DNA of 48,697 bases from Clostridia bacterium (GTDB taxonomy: Bacteria > Bacillota > Clostridia > UMGS1810). The stretch lies in assembly GCA_016293435.1 (NCBI GenBank), contig JAEDEG010000003.1:1-48697 (forward strand). The letters run 5' to 3'. A program made the position numbers and the translations under genes. Below are positions 8,365 to 16,465 of the stretch, piece after piece. The notes beneath the pieces are model-generated. The model had not been told where the DNA came from. It was given only the letters and a program-made list of their open reading frames with translations, and searched no databases. Position 1 is the stretch's first letter. Each line of letters begins with the position of its first letter.

Positions 8365-9603
8365 ATGTACAGCACAAACGAAATAAAGAAAGTTGACCCT
8401 CAGGTTGCAGAGGCAATTGAAATGGAAGTAGAAAGACAGCGCAACAAAATTGAGCTTATTGCAAGTGAAAATTTTGTAAGCAATGCTGTTATCGAAGCAA
8501 TGGGCACACCTCTTACCAACAAATATGCAGAAGGCTACCCCGGTAAAAGATATTACGGTGGCTGCGAATGTGTAGATATAGTTGAAACACTCGCCATAGA
8601 AAGAGCCAAAGAGGTGTTCGGGTGTGATCATGCCAATGTTCAGCCTCATTCGGGAGCTCAGGCAAATCTCGCTGTTTTCTTTGCGGTTCTCAATCCCGGA
8701 GATACCGTTTTGGGAATGAATTTGTCACACGGCGGTCATTTGTCGCACGGTAGTCCCGTTAATATTTCGGGTAAGTATTTTAACATCGTGTCATACGGTG
8801 TCAGCGAAGCGGATTCAATGATAGACTATGATGAGCTTGAAAAAACGGCTGTAGAATGCAGTCCAAAGCTTATTGTTGCAGGTGCAAGTGCATATCCTCG
8901 TGTTATAGATTTTGAAAGATTGTCCGAGATTGCAAAAAAGGTTAATGCATATCTTATGGTAGATATTGCACATATTGCCGGTCTTGTTGCGGCAGGGCTT
9001 CATCCAAGCCCCGTACCATATGCCGATTTTGTTACAACCACTACCCACAAAACTCTGCGCGGTCCCAGAGGCGGTATGATTATGTGCAAAGAGGAGCATG
9101 CCAAGCTTATAAACAAAGCAGTATTCCCCGGTATTCAGGGCGGTCCTCTGATGCATATTATTGCGGCTAAGGCTGTTTGCCTCAAAGAAGCTCTTACCGA
9201 TGAGTTCAAAGTATATCAAAAGCAGGTTGTAAATAATGCCAAAGCTCTTGCAGAGGCACTTATAGCAGAGGGGTTTGACCTTGTTTCGGGCGGCACCGAC
9301 AACCATCTCATGCTCATTGATTTGAGAAAGAAAAATATCACCGGCAAAGAAGCTGAACATATGCTCGACGAAGTAGGTATTACCGTCAATAAAAACACAA
9401 TTCCGTTTGAAACAACAAGTCCGTTCATAACGAGCGGAGTCAGAATCGGAACTCCCGCTGTAACAAGCAGAGGTATGAAAGAAGAAGATATGAAAACAAT
9501 AGCGCGCCTTATCTCTCTTACACTCAATTCCTTCAGCGAAAGTCAAGACGAGGTCAAAGCAGGCGTGAAAGCTCTCACCGAAAAATATCCGTTATACAAA
9601 TAA
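8365..9603 (+). CDS. glyA: Serine hydroxymethyltransferase
   Basis: A pyridoxal-phosphate enzyme that converts serine and tetrahydrofolate to glycine and methylene-tetrahydrofolate, the main source of one-carbon units. At 412 residues it has the family's usual length. Lys229 in TTTHKTLRGPRGG binds the cofactor; the N-terminal IELIASENFVS and NKYAEGYPGKRYYGGCE blocks are nearly invariant in GlyA. The reading frame is open further upstream to 8257, but GGAGG 9 nt before 8365 and the promoter position fix this start. It is a single gene, ended by a long hairpin at 9612-9654. Confidence 0.97.
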   Translation: MYSTNEIKKVDPQVAEAIEMEVERQRNKIELIASENFVSNAVIEAMGTPLTNKYAEGYPGKRYYGGCECVDIVETLAIERAKEVFGCDHANVQPHSGAQANLAVFFAVLNPGDTVLGMNLSHGGHLSHGSPVNISGKYFNIVSYGVSEADSMIDYDELEKTAVECSPKLIVAGASAYPRVIDFERLSEIAKKVNAYLMVDIAHIAGLVAAGLHPSPVPYADFVTTTTHKTLRGPRGGMIMCKEEHAKLINKAVFPGIQGGPLMHIIAAKAVCLKEALTDEFKVYQKQVVNNAKALAEALIAEGFDLVSGGTDNHLMLIDLRKKNITGKEAEHMLDEVGITVNKNTIPFETTSPFITSGVRIGTPAVTSRGMKEEDMKTIARLISLTLNSFSESQDEVKAGVKALTEKYPLYK

Positions 9604-9611
9604 TATCAAAT

Positions 9612-9654
9612 CAGTCAAATCAGTCAATAGCATTGTTATTGACTGATTTGACTG
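9612..9654. terminator. Long perfect hairpin between glyA and rarA
   Basis: CAGTCAAATCAGTCAATA (9612-9629) is perfectly complementary to 9637-9654, an 18-bp stem with a 7-nt loop. There is no T-tract after either arm, so it is not a classical intrinsic terminator; it may be an mRNA 3'-end stabiliser or processing site. The arm itself contains a repeat of TCAGTCAA. Confidence 0.6.
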
Positions 9655-9675
9655 CTCATAATTGGAGTAAATAAT

Positions 9676-10941
9676 ATGATAAGACCTTTAGCCGATGTTG
9701 CCAGACCTCAATCAATAGACGATGTTGTCGGTCAGCATCATATTATAGGCAAAAATAAGCTTTTGACAAATATAATACATAGCGGTGATATTCCAAACAT
9801 GATTTTTTTCGGTCCGTCCGGTACCGGAAAAACCACAGTTGCCAATATTTGCGCATCTGTAACCAACAAAAAGCTTTTTAAGCTCAATGCTACAAATTCA
9901 TCAACAAAAGACATCAAGGATATTGCCTCTCAGCTCGATTCGTTAGAAAACTCATCCGGTGTTTTGCTATATCTTGATGAAATTCAGAATTTCAACAAAA
10001 AGCAGCAGCAATCCTTGCTTGAATATATCGAAAATGGGCGTATCACACTAATAGCCAGCACAACAGAAAATCCGTATTTCTATATATACAATGCTATTTT
10101 GTCCAGATGCACGGTTGTAGAATTTAAACCGATTGAATATACTGATATAGAAATAGCATTAAAGCGTGCTGTTGGCATTCTTCCAAAGCTCTATCCAAAC
10201 AAAAAGATTGAATTTTCCGATGAAGCAATAAGTCATATTGCCCGAGCTTCCTACGGTGATGTGAGAAAGTCGCTCACAGCTATGGATATGTGTATAAAGG
10301 GCAAGCTTATTTCTATGGATGAGACTGTTTTGATAACTCAGGAGGACGCTCTTGATGTTACGCAAAAATCTGCATTTTATTTTGACAAAGATTCCGACAA
10401 TCACTATGATGCACTGAGTGCATTTCAAAAGTCAATCCGCGGGAGCGACCCCGATGCAGCAATTCATTATCTTGCGCGTCTTGTTGAAGGCGGCGATCTT
10501 ATATCTATATGCAGAAGACTTTTGGTCATCTCGGCGGAGGATATAGGTCTTGCATATCCAACTGCTATCACAGTAACAAAGGCATGTGTCGATTCGGCTC
10601 TGCAGCTGGGATTTCCGGAGGCTCGTATTCCTTTGGCAGAAGCTGTGCTTTTTCTGGCTTGCCTTCCTAAGTCCAATTCGGCAATTTGTGCCATAGATGA
10701 AGCACTGTCTGATGTCAGAAGCGGAAACGCCGGAGACATTCCCGCTCATCTAAAAGACGGACACTACGGCGGTGCACAAAAGCTTGGCAGAGCGATAGGG
10801 TACAAATATCCTCACAATTATCCCAATTCTTATGTAAAGCAGCAATATCTGCCCGATAACCTGATAGATAAAAAATATTATAACCCCGGCGCAAATATAA
10901 CCGAAGATAAGTTCAAAAGCTATCTGGACAAACTAAAATGA
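9676..10941 (+). CDS. rarA: Replication-associated recombination protein RarA (MgsA), AAA+ ATPase
   Basis: A 421-residue AAA+ ATPase related to clamp loaders that acts at stalled replication forks. It begins with the family-typical RPLADVARPQSIDDVVGQ. Walker A is GPSGTGKT (about residues 46-53), Walker B is LLYLDEIQ (near 100), and sensor 1 is in TLIASTTENP. The C-terminal tetramerisation region has the conserved SAFQKSIRGSDPDAAIHYLARL and GGDLISICRR blocks. TTGGAG precedes the ATG. It begins a co-directional run (zinc-ribbon protein, aroQ, paaK, ACT protein) with gaps of 17-34 nt. Confidence 0.95.
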   Translation: MIRPLADVARPQSIDDVVGQHHIIGKNKLLTNIIHSGDIPNMIFFGPSGTGKTTVANICASVTNKKLFKLNATNSSTKDIKDIASQLDSLENSSGVLLYLDEIQNFNKKQQQSLLEYIENGRITLIASTTENPYFYIYNAILSRCTVVEFKPIEYTDIEIALKRAVGILPKLYPNKKIEFSDEAISHIARASYGDVRKSLTAMDMCIKGKLISMDETVLITQEDALDVTQKSAFYFDKDSDNHYDALSAFQKSIRGSDPDAAIHYLARLVEGGDLISICRRLLVISAEDIGLAYPTAITVTKACVDSALQLGFPEARIPLAEAVLFLACLPKSNSAICAIDEALSDVRSGNAGDIPAHLKDGHYGGAQKLGRAIGYKYPHNYPNSYVKQQYLPDNLIDKKYYNPGANITEDKFKSYLDKLK

Positions 10942-10958
10942 TGTAGGAGAGTGATATT

Positions 10959-11321
10959 ATGAATATTAATTTTCAAAAAATAAAAAAAGGCGTGTCAGAT
11001 ACTGCAAATAAGGTTAAAGAAGTTTCATGTAACATGGTAGAGGTCACCAAAATGAAATTTAAGCTTTCTGAATTGAAATCAGAGATTGATGCATGCTATA
11101 TGCAAATCGGTAAGCTCGTTTACGAAGGCGACGACGAAGCAGATACCGAGCAGATAATCACCTCAATATGCGAAAAAATTTCAGAGCTTAAGGATAAATC
11201 AAATATTCTTAAAAGCTCCATGGATGAAGCTATGGATAAGAAAACCTGTGCGCAATGCGGGTTTAAATTTGATAAAAGCTATGATTTTTGTCCAAAATGC
11301 GGCAAGTGTTTCAATGAATAG
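10959..11321 (+). CDS. Coiled-coil protein with C-terminal zinc ribbon
   Basis: A 120-residue protein I cannot assign to a named function. The first 90 residues are predicted helical and heptad-rich (KLSELKSEIDACYMQIGKLV), likely a coiled coil. The C-terminus is a short zinc ribbon with two CxxC pairs, CAQCGFKF and CPKCGKCF. It has no signal peptide. GGAGAG lies before the ATG. It sits 17 nt after rarA and 34 nt before aroQ, so it is co-transcribed. Proteins of this shape are common in Clostridia and often annotated only as zinc-ribbon proteins. Confidence 0.8.
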   Translation: MNINFQKIKKGVSDTANKVKEVSCNMVEVTKMKFKLSELKSEIDACYMQIGKLVYEGDDEADTEQIITSICEKISELKDKSNILKSSMDEAMDKKTCAQCGFKFDKSYDFCPKCGKCFNE

Positions 11322-11355
11322 CATTAAATTCTAATACGAAAGAGTTGAGAGTTTC

Positions 11356-11781
11356 ATGAAAATTTTATTGTTGCAGGGCCCTAATCTGAATTTTTTGGGA
11401 ATAAGAGAAAAAAGTATATACGGCGATGCCGATTACAACAGCATATGCTCAGATACAGTACAATACGCCAAGACAAAGGGAATAGATCTCGATTGTTTTC
11501 AAAGCAACAGCGAGGGTGAAATAATTGACAAAATTCAGCAGTGTTATTTTGACCGCTACGATGGCGTAATTATAAACCCCGGAGCATACACTCATTACAG
11601 CTATGCAATTTTTGATGCAATAAAAAGTGTTAAGCTGCCATTTATAGAGGTTCATCTTTCCAATATTCACACAAGAGATGAATTCAGAAAAGTATCGGTA
11701 ACCGCACCGGCATGTGTCGGACAGATTTGCGGTTTTGGTCCTTTTGGATACAAAATGGCTATAGATTATTTTGCAAAATAA
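11356..11781 (+). CDS. aroQ: 3-dehydroquinate dehydratase, type II
   Basis: Third step of the shikimate pathway: trans-dehydration of 3-dehydroquinate to 3-dehydroshikimate. A 141-residue protein with the type II signature from its start: GPNLNFLGIREKSIYG, containing the catalytic Tyr on the flexible lid. INPGAYTHYSYA and the HLSNIHTRDEFR block with the catalytic His are also present. The usual length is 140-150 residues, forming a dodecamer. A weak GAGAG precedes the ATG. No other shikimate genes are near; it sits in a mixed operon with rarA and paaK. Confidence 0.96.
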   Translation: MKILLLQGPNLNFLGIREKSIYGDADYNSICSDTVQYAKTKGIDLDCFQSNSEGEIIDKIQQCYFDRYDGVIINPGAYTHYSYAIFDAIKSVKLPFIEVHLSNIHTRDEFRKVSVTAPACVGQICGFGPFGYKMAIDYFAK

Positions 11782-11813
11782 TATACCTATAATGTAAGGG
11801 GAGAAAAAATAAA

Positions 11814-13121
11814 ATGGAAAATTACTATCAAAAAGACATTGAAACAATGTCAAAAGAGGGGCTCAGAGAGATTCAAAATGAGCGCCTCGTAAAACAAGTG
11901 AGGCACGCATACAAAAATGTGCCTTATTATCAAAAAATTATGGATGAAAAGGGAGTTTCGCCCGATGATATCAAGTCTGTTGACGATCTTCATAAGCTTC
12001 CTTTTCTGACAAAGTCGGATCTTCGAGATGCATATCCGTATGGTCTTTTGGCAAAGCCGCTTTCCGAGTGTGTTAGAATTCAGTCAACCAGCGGTACAAC
12101 CGGCAAACGAGTTGTTGTGTTTTATACTCAGCACGATGTTGACGTATGGGAGCAGTGCTGTGCAAGAGCAATTATGGCAGTAGGCGGTACAAAAGATGAT
12201 GTATGCCAGGTGTGCTACGGCTACGGTCTTTTCACAGGTGGTGCAGGTCTTCATGGCGGTTCACACAAAGTCGGTTCGCTGACCCTGCCCATGTCATCGG
12301 GAAATACCGAAAGACAGATTCAGTTTATGCGCGATCTTGGTTCAACTATTCTTTGCTGTACACCTTCGTATGCTGCATACATAGGCGAAAGTTTGCATGA
12401 AATGGGCTTGTCGGCCGACGATATAAAACTCAAAGCCGGTATATTCGGAGCAGAACCCTGGACAGAGGAAATGCGTCGTGATATCGAAAAGACTCTTGGC
12501 ATCAAAGCGTATGACATATATGGTCTTACCGAAATGTGCGGCCCCGGTGTTTCTTTTGAATGCAGTGCCCAGACCGGTATGCATATCAATGAAGATTATT
12601 TCATTCCCGAAATTATCGATCCCGATACCGGAGAGGTTCTGCCCGAAGGGGCAAAGGGTGAGCTTGTATTCACGACTCTCGACAAAGAGGCATTCCCGCT
12701 CATAAGATACAGAACAAGAGATATTTGTGTGCTTAAGAGAGAAAAGTGCTCATGCGGAAGAACTCTGATAAAAATGACCAAGCCTATGGGCAGAAGTGAC
12801 GATATGCTCATTATTAGAGGCGTAAATGTGTTCCCATCACAGATAGAAACAGTTCTTTTGGAGCAGGGATATTCACCCAACTACCGTATAGAGGTAGACA
12901 GAGAAAACAATAACGATACTCTTGATATATACGTTGAGCTTAATTCCGAGCAGTTCTCAGACACAGTCAAAGAAATTGCCGGCAAAGAAAAGCAGCTTGC
13001 TGCAGCAATGAAAACAATGCTCGGAATCAATCCCAAGATGCATCTTGTTCCACCAAAGAGCATTGCCAGAAGTGAAGGTAAGGCAGTTAGAGTGGTAGAC
13101 AAGCGTAAGCTGCATGATTAA
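11814..13121 (+). CDS. paaK: Phenylacetate-CoA ligase
   Basis: A 435-residue AMP-forming ligase of the PaaK family that activates aryl acetates as CoA thioesters. Motif QSTSGTTGKRVVVFYT is the ATP-binding loop; YDIYGLTEMCGPGVSFEC and the RTRDICVLKREKCSCGRT segment with its Cys pair are typical. The C-terminal AMP-binding domain carries GRSDDMLIIRGVNVFPSQIE. In anaerobes such genes often sit beside an ACT-domain protein and indolepyruvate ferredoxin oxidoreductase for aromatic amino acid fermentation. Here the ACT gene follows by 32 nt, but the oxidoreductase is not in the window. GGGGAG precedes the ATG. Confidence 0.93.
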   Translation: MENYYQKDIETMSKEGLREIQNERLVKQVRHAYKNVPYYQKIMDEKGVSPDDIKSVDDLHKLPFLTKSDLRDAYPYGLLAKPLSECVRIQSTSGTTGKRVVVFYTQHDVDVWEQCCARAIMAVGGTKDDVCQVCYGYGLFTGGAGLHGGSHKVGSLTLPMSSGNTERQIQFMRDLGSTILCCTPSYAAYIGESLHEMGLSADDIKLKAGIFGAEPWTEEMRRDIEKTLGIKAYDIYGLTEMCGPGVSFECSAQTGMHINEDYFIPEIIDPDTGEVLPEGAKGELVFTTLDKEAFPLIRYRTRDICVLKREKCSCGRTLIKMTKPMGRSDDMLIIRGVNVFPSQIETVLLEQGYSPNYRIEVDRENNNDTLDIYVELNSEQFSDTVKEIAGKEKQLAAAMKTMLGINPKMHLVPPKSIARSEGKAVRVVDKRKLHD

Positions 13122-13153
13122 TTTTCGGTTTCTATAAAGAGAGGAGAATAGTA

Positions 13154-13579
13154 ATGAGTGTTAAGCAAATAGCTGTTTTTTTGGAAAATAAAAAAGGTTC
13201 TCTTGCAGAAGTTACAAGGTTTATTGCCAATAGCAAAATAAATTTAAGAGCCCTTTCAATTGCAGATACTCAGGATTTTGGGATACTCAGAATAATCACC
13301 GACAATCCTGACGGCGCAAGAGAAATTCTGAAGGCCGAGGGCTATACAGCAACAGCAACATCTGTTTTAGCGGTTTCAATTGACGATACCCCCGGTGCAA
13401 TGGCATCGGTTCTTGAGATTTTGAATGATGCCGATGTCAGCGTAGAGTATACATATGCTTTTATGTCCTCCGCTCCGTCAAAGGCATATATGATTTTCCG
13501 CGTGGATGATAATAAAAAGGCTACGGATGCACTTGTAAAAAACGGAGTTTCTGTTTTGGAACAAGCTGATATATTTTAA
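13154..13579 (+). CDS. Tandem ACT-domain amino-acid-binding protein
   Basis: A 141-residue protein made of two ACT domains (about 1-68 and 70-141): KQIAVFLENKKGSLAEVTRFI and VLAVSIDDTPGAMASVLEIL each match the beginning of an ACT fold. It has no catalytic domain. Such proteins are found next to paaK in many anaerobes and are thought to sense an amino acid and control the neighbouring enzyme; the ligand is unknown. AGAGGAG precedes the ATG. The stop codon overlaps the ATG of the next gene by one base. Confidence 0.88.
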   Translation: MSVKQIAVFLENKKGSLAEVTRFIANSKINLRALSIADTQDFGILRIITDNPDGAREILKAEGYTATATSVLAVSIDDTPGAMASVLEILNDADVSVEYTYAFMSSAPSKAYMIFRVDDNKKATDALVKNGVSVLEQADIF

Positions 13580-15120
13580 TGGAAACGGCTCGGATTCTGA
13601 ATATGAAAACAAAGCTTTTGTGTGCAATACTTGTTGTTGCTTTTGTTACTTTTACGATAAATACCAATACATATGCATATAACCCAAGGACGGTATTCAG
13701 CGATTTTTCGCCTGAGCATTGGGCATATAATTCTGTAATGGAGCTCTACAGTCAGCAAATTATATCAGGAGATTCTGACGGTAATTTCAGACCGAATGAT
13801 TTTGTTACAAATGCTGAAGCTGCAAAGATTTTTTGTACAGCACTTGGTTTAAACATAAGCTCTTTTGATCAATCCGTATACAGTGATGTATCAGCAGACA
13901 AATGGTACTATCCATATGCAAATCTTACAGACGAGCTGTTTCTTGATGTGTATGACGATATGGGCAAAAAGATTTTTTCGCCCGATTGCCCCATGATTAG
14001 GGAAGAGATGTTTTATTCGGTTGTAAATATGTTCGGTATGTCAGGCAAAAAAGTAGAGCCCAAGCTTTCGCAGCACTTTACAGATACTGCCGATTTCAAT
14101 CAGGTTTATTTGCCGTATGCAGAAATAATTTTTGATAAAAAGATCATAAACGGTTATGATGACGGTACCATTCGTCCAAAAGCAAAAATTACAAGAGCAG
14201 AATTTGCAACCTTGACAGCCAAAATTATGACGATGCTAAAAAATAGGTGTAGCATCAGTGTAAGCGAGGGAGAGGCAACAATTATTCAGCCCTGGGAGGA
14301 TGCTTCGGGAGCATTAAAGCTTGTGATGAAAAAAAGAGGACCTAATTCATTGTTTGACTTCTATTGTGCATCGGCAATGACAAAATATTCAGAAGAATAT
14401 ATACCGGTTCGATATTTTCAGTTTGATACAGATTTGATGTCTCCCTATATTGTCCGTGCTTTGAATAATGCTGACGGTGATTTGCCTTACAATGCCGATT
14501 TTACCGGCGGCAATCATTGCTACAACAATACGGGATACGGTGGCTCAGCTACGGGACGCACAGATTATATTAAATTTTCTGTTGACAATTCACTCGTCTC
14601 AGAATACAGCGGTTTGTTTCAGTCTGTGCAGGTAGAATACAAAAATTATATTCAGGCAACCAATACCAAAAGGTTTGACGGATCCGGCAGAGAAGTGCTT
14701 ACAGAGAACATATCAATTTGGTTTGACGGCGAAACATGGACAGTAGAAAATACCTTAACAGCCTTGGAGGATATAGTTATCGAAAGATATTACGGTCTTC
14801 AATTTCCTGCAAAGGGTATATTTAACACAGTGCAGTACGGCGATGAACATTCAGATTCATACGTTCATTCTCTAAGTTTTGAATCAGTAAGCGACAGCTC
14901 TTGCGACACAGCTGTGTTTTACGGTGATATATTCAATCTTAAAATGAATATGGATTTTAGTCTTATGAGTGAGAAAGTGAATTTTGCCAACAAAGATTAT
15001 ACCGTATTTACTACAGATTACGGCAAAACCTACTTTAATCTTATTAATTCAGATAATCCGATTGAGCTCAAAGCCGGAGAGACTCTAAAAATTGCAGGCT
15101 CATATAAATTTTTTAAATAA
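13579..15120 (+). CDS. Secreted protein with three SLH (cell-wall anchoring) domains
   Basis: A 513-residue exported protein. A signal peptide starts at residue 9 (MKTKLLCAILVVAFVTF, cut near TYA). Three S-layer homology repeats follow at about residues 40-90 (FSDFSPEHWAYNSV), 100-155 (YSDVSADKWYYPYA) and 165-215 (the third is weaker at its start but ends DDGTIRPKAKITRAEFA). SLH domains bind pyruvylated secondary wall polymer. The remaining 290 residues are rich in aromatic residues and beta-strand-like, with no motif I recognise. The ATG at 13579 overlaps the previous stop; an internal ATG at 13603 is equally plausible because it starts the signal peptide. Neither has a good ribosome binding site. 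Confidence 0.85.
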   Translation: METARILNMKTKLLCAILVVAFVTFTINTNTYAYNPRTVFSDFSPEHWAYNSVMELYSQQIISGDSDGNFRPNDFVTNAEAAKIFCTALGLNISSFDQSVYSDVSADKWYYPYANLTDELFLDVYDDMGKKIFSPDCPMIREEMFYSVVNMFGMSGKKVEPKLSQHFTDTADFNQVYLPYAEIIFDKKIINGYDDGTIRPKAKITRAEFATLTAKIMTMLKNRCSISVSEGEATIIQPWEDASGALKLVMKKRGPNSLFDFYCASAMTKYSEEYIPVRYFQFDTDLMSPYIVRALNNADGDLPYNADFTGGNHCYNNTGYGGSATGRTDYIKFSVDNSLVSEYSGLFQSVQVEYKNYIQATNTKRFDGSGREVLTENISIWFDGETWTVENTLTALEDIVIERYYGLQFPAKGIFNTVQYGDEHSDSYVHSLSFESVSDSSCDTAVFYGDIFNLKMNMDFSLMSEKVNFANKDYTVFTTDYGKTYFNLINSDNPIELKAGETLKIAGSYKFFK

Positions 15121-15192
15121 TTTTTGTTTATAAGCTATATGTAATATAAGACAAGCAGATGCTCATATAAGTATATGGGTGGTGTTTGTTAT

Positions 15193-16335
15193 ATGAAAAA
15201 ATTTATATACTTATTGATTGTTACTTTAGCATTAAATACCTGCATGGTATATAAAACTGCCTGTGCAGAGGAATCCCCACTGAATGTAAGCGCTCCCTCC
15301 TGCATACTTGTTGACTATTCCACAGGTACTGTGCTTTACGAAAAAAATCCTGATGAGAGAAGACCTCTTGCCAGTGTAACCAAAATAATGACAATGCTTT
15401 TGGCTATGGAAGAAATTTCAGACGGAAATATGGATTATGATGATATTGTTACCGGCAGTGCTCATGCAAAGGGGTATGGCGGCAGCACAATATTTCTCGA
15501 CGAAGGAGAACAGCTTAGCGTGCGCGATATCCTAAAGGGGATTGCCGTTGCCTCCGGTAATGATGCTGCGGCAGCCATTGCAGAGCACATATGCGGCACA
15601 GAAGACGCCTTTGTACAGAGAATGAATAAAAGAGCAGCTGAGCTTGGCATGACCAATACCAATTTTGTAAACAGCAACGGATTGGATGTAGAGGGACATT
15701 ATTCATCTGCAAGAGATATTGCTATAATGTCACGAGAATTAATGAAGCACGAAGATATTTTTCAGTTTACGGGCATTTGGATGGATTCGCTCCGCAATGG
15801 GCAGTTTACTTTATCCAATACCAACAAGCTCATAAGGTTTTACGACGGAGCAACAGGGCTGAAAACCGGCAGCACATCCAAAGCTGGATTTTGCATAAGC
15901 GCAACGGCGAAAAGGGGCAACATGCATCTGATAGCTGTAATCATGGGAGCAGAAACCTCCAAGTCTCGAAATGCAGATGCGTCATCTATGCTTAACTACG
16001 GCTTTGCCAATTATGAGATTACAGAGCTTGTTTCAAAAGAAAAAAAGGCAGGGAATATCACGGTCGAAAAGGGCAGAGCAAGGTCGGCAGAGCTTTACCC
16101 GGCTGAGGACTATTATTATCTCAAATGCAAAAATGCAAACACCGACAGCTCAATAGAGCTAAATCAGCCAAAAAAAATCAAGGCTCCTGTTAAGAAAAAT
16201 CAATCCTTCGGGAGCCTCAATGTAAACATAGACGGTAAAAATGTAAAAAATATTAAGCTGATTTGTCGTGAAGATATAACAAAACTAAACTTCAAAGATT
16301 TTTTTATAACTTTGATAGGGGATTGGTTGAGTTAA
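15193..16335 (+). CDS. dacF: D-alanyl-D-alanine carboxypeptidase (DacF/PBP5 family)
   Basis: A 380-residue low-molecular-weight penicillin-binding protein that trims the terminal D-Ala from peptidoglycan stem peptides. A signal peptide (MKKFIYLLIVTLALNT) ends near ACAEE. All three active-site motifs are present: Ser61-x-x-Lys64 in LASVTKIM, Ser121-Gly-Asn in VASGND and Lys224-Thr-Gly in GLKTGSTSK. A beta-rich C-terminal domain follows and ends with a short hydrophobic or amphipathic tail. I chose 15193, not the in-frame 15175, because GGGTGG sits correctly for it and the signal peptide then begins MKK. Convergent with ctpA. Confidence 0.94.
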   Translation: MKKFIYLLIVTLALNTCMVYKTACAEESPLNVSAPSCILVDYSTGTVLYEKNPDERRPLASVTKIMTMLLAMEEISDGNMDYDDIVTGSAHAKGYGGSTIFLDEGEQLSVRDILKGIAVASGNDAAAAIAEHICGTEDAFVQRMNKRAAELGMTNTNFVNSNGLDVEGHYSSARDIAIMSRELMKHEDIFQFTGIWMDSLRNGQFTLSNTNKLIRFYDGATGLKTGSTSKAGFCISATAKRGNMHLIAVIMGAETSKSRNADASSMLNYGFANYEITELVSKEKKAGNITVEKGRARSAELYPAEDYYYLKCKNANTDSSIELNQPKKIKAPVKKNQSFGSLNVNIDGKNVKNIKLICREDITKLNFKDFFITLIGDWLS

Positions 16336-16354
16336 TGCCATAAGCCGATGCATC

Positions 16355-16400
16355 GGTATGTGCGGTTTGAATATTCGCTATATTTCAAACTGCACATACC
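16355..16400. terminator. Hairpin between dacF and ctpA
   Basis: A stem of about 17 bp, GGTATGTGCGGTTTGAA with 16384-16400 (one G-T pair), lies between the convergent genes. A second, weaker hairpin (about 16424-16452) followed by TCATTTTT may be the actual stop for dacF. Confidence 0.65.
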
Positions 16401-16465
16401 GCACAATTTCAAAATGAAAACGGGGGATGGCTAATTACTTATAGCCACATCTCATTTTTCAAAAA

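Noticed and set aside
8815..9546. 243-residue reverse frame inside glyA
   Set aside because: It is the antisense of a highly conserved enzyme gene with strong codon bias, Cys-rich and without a ribosome binding site or family motif.
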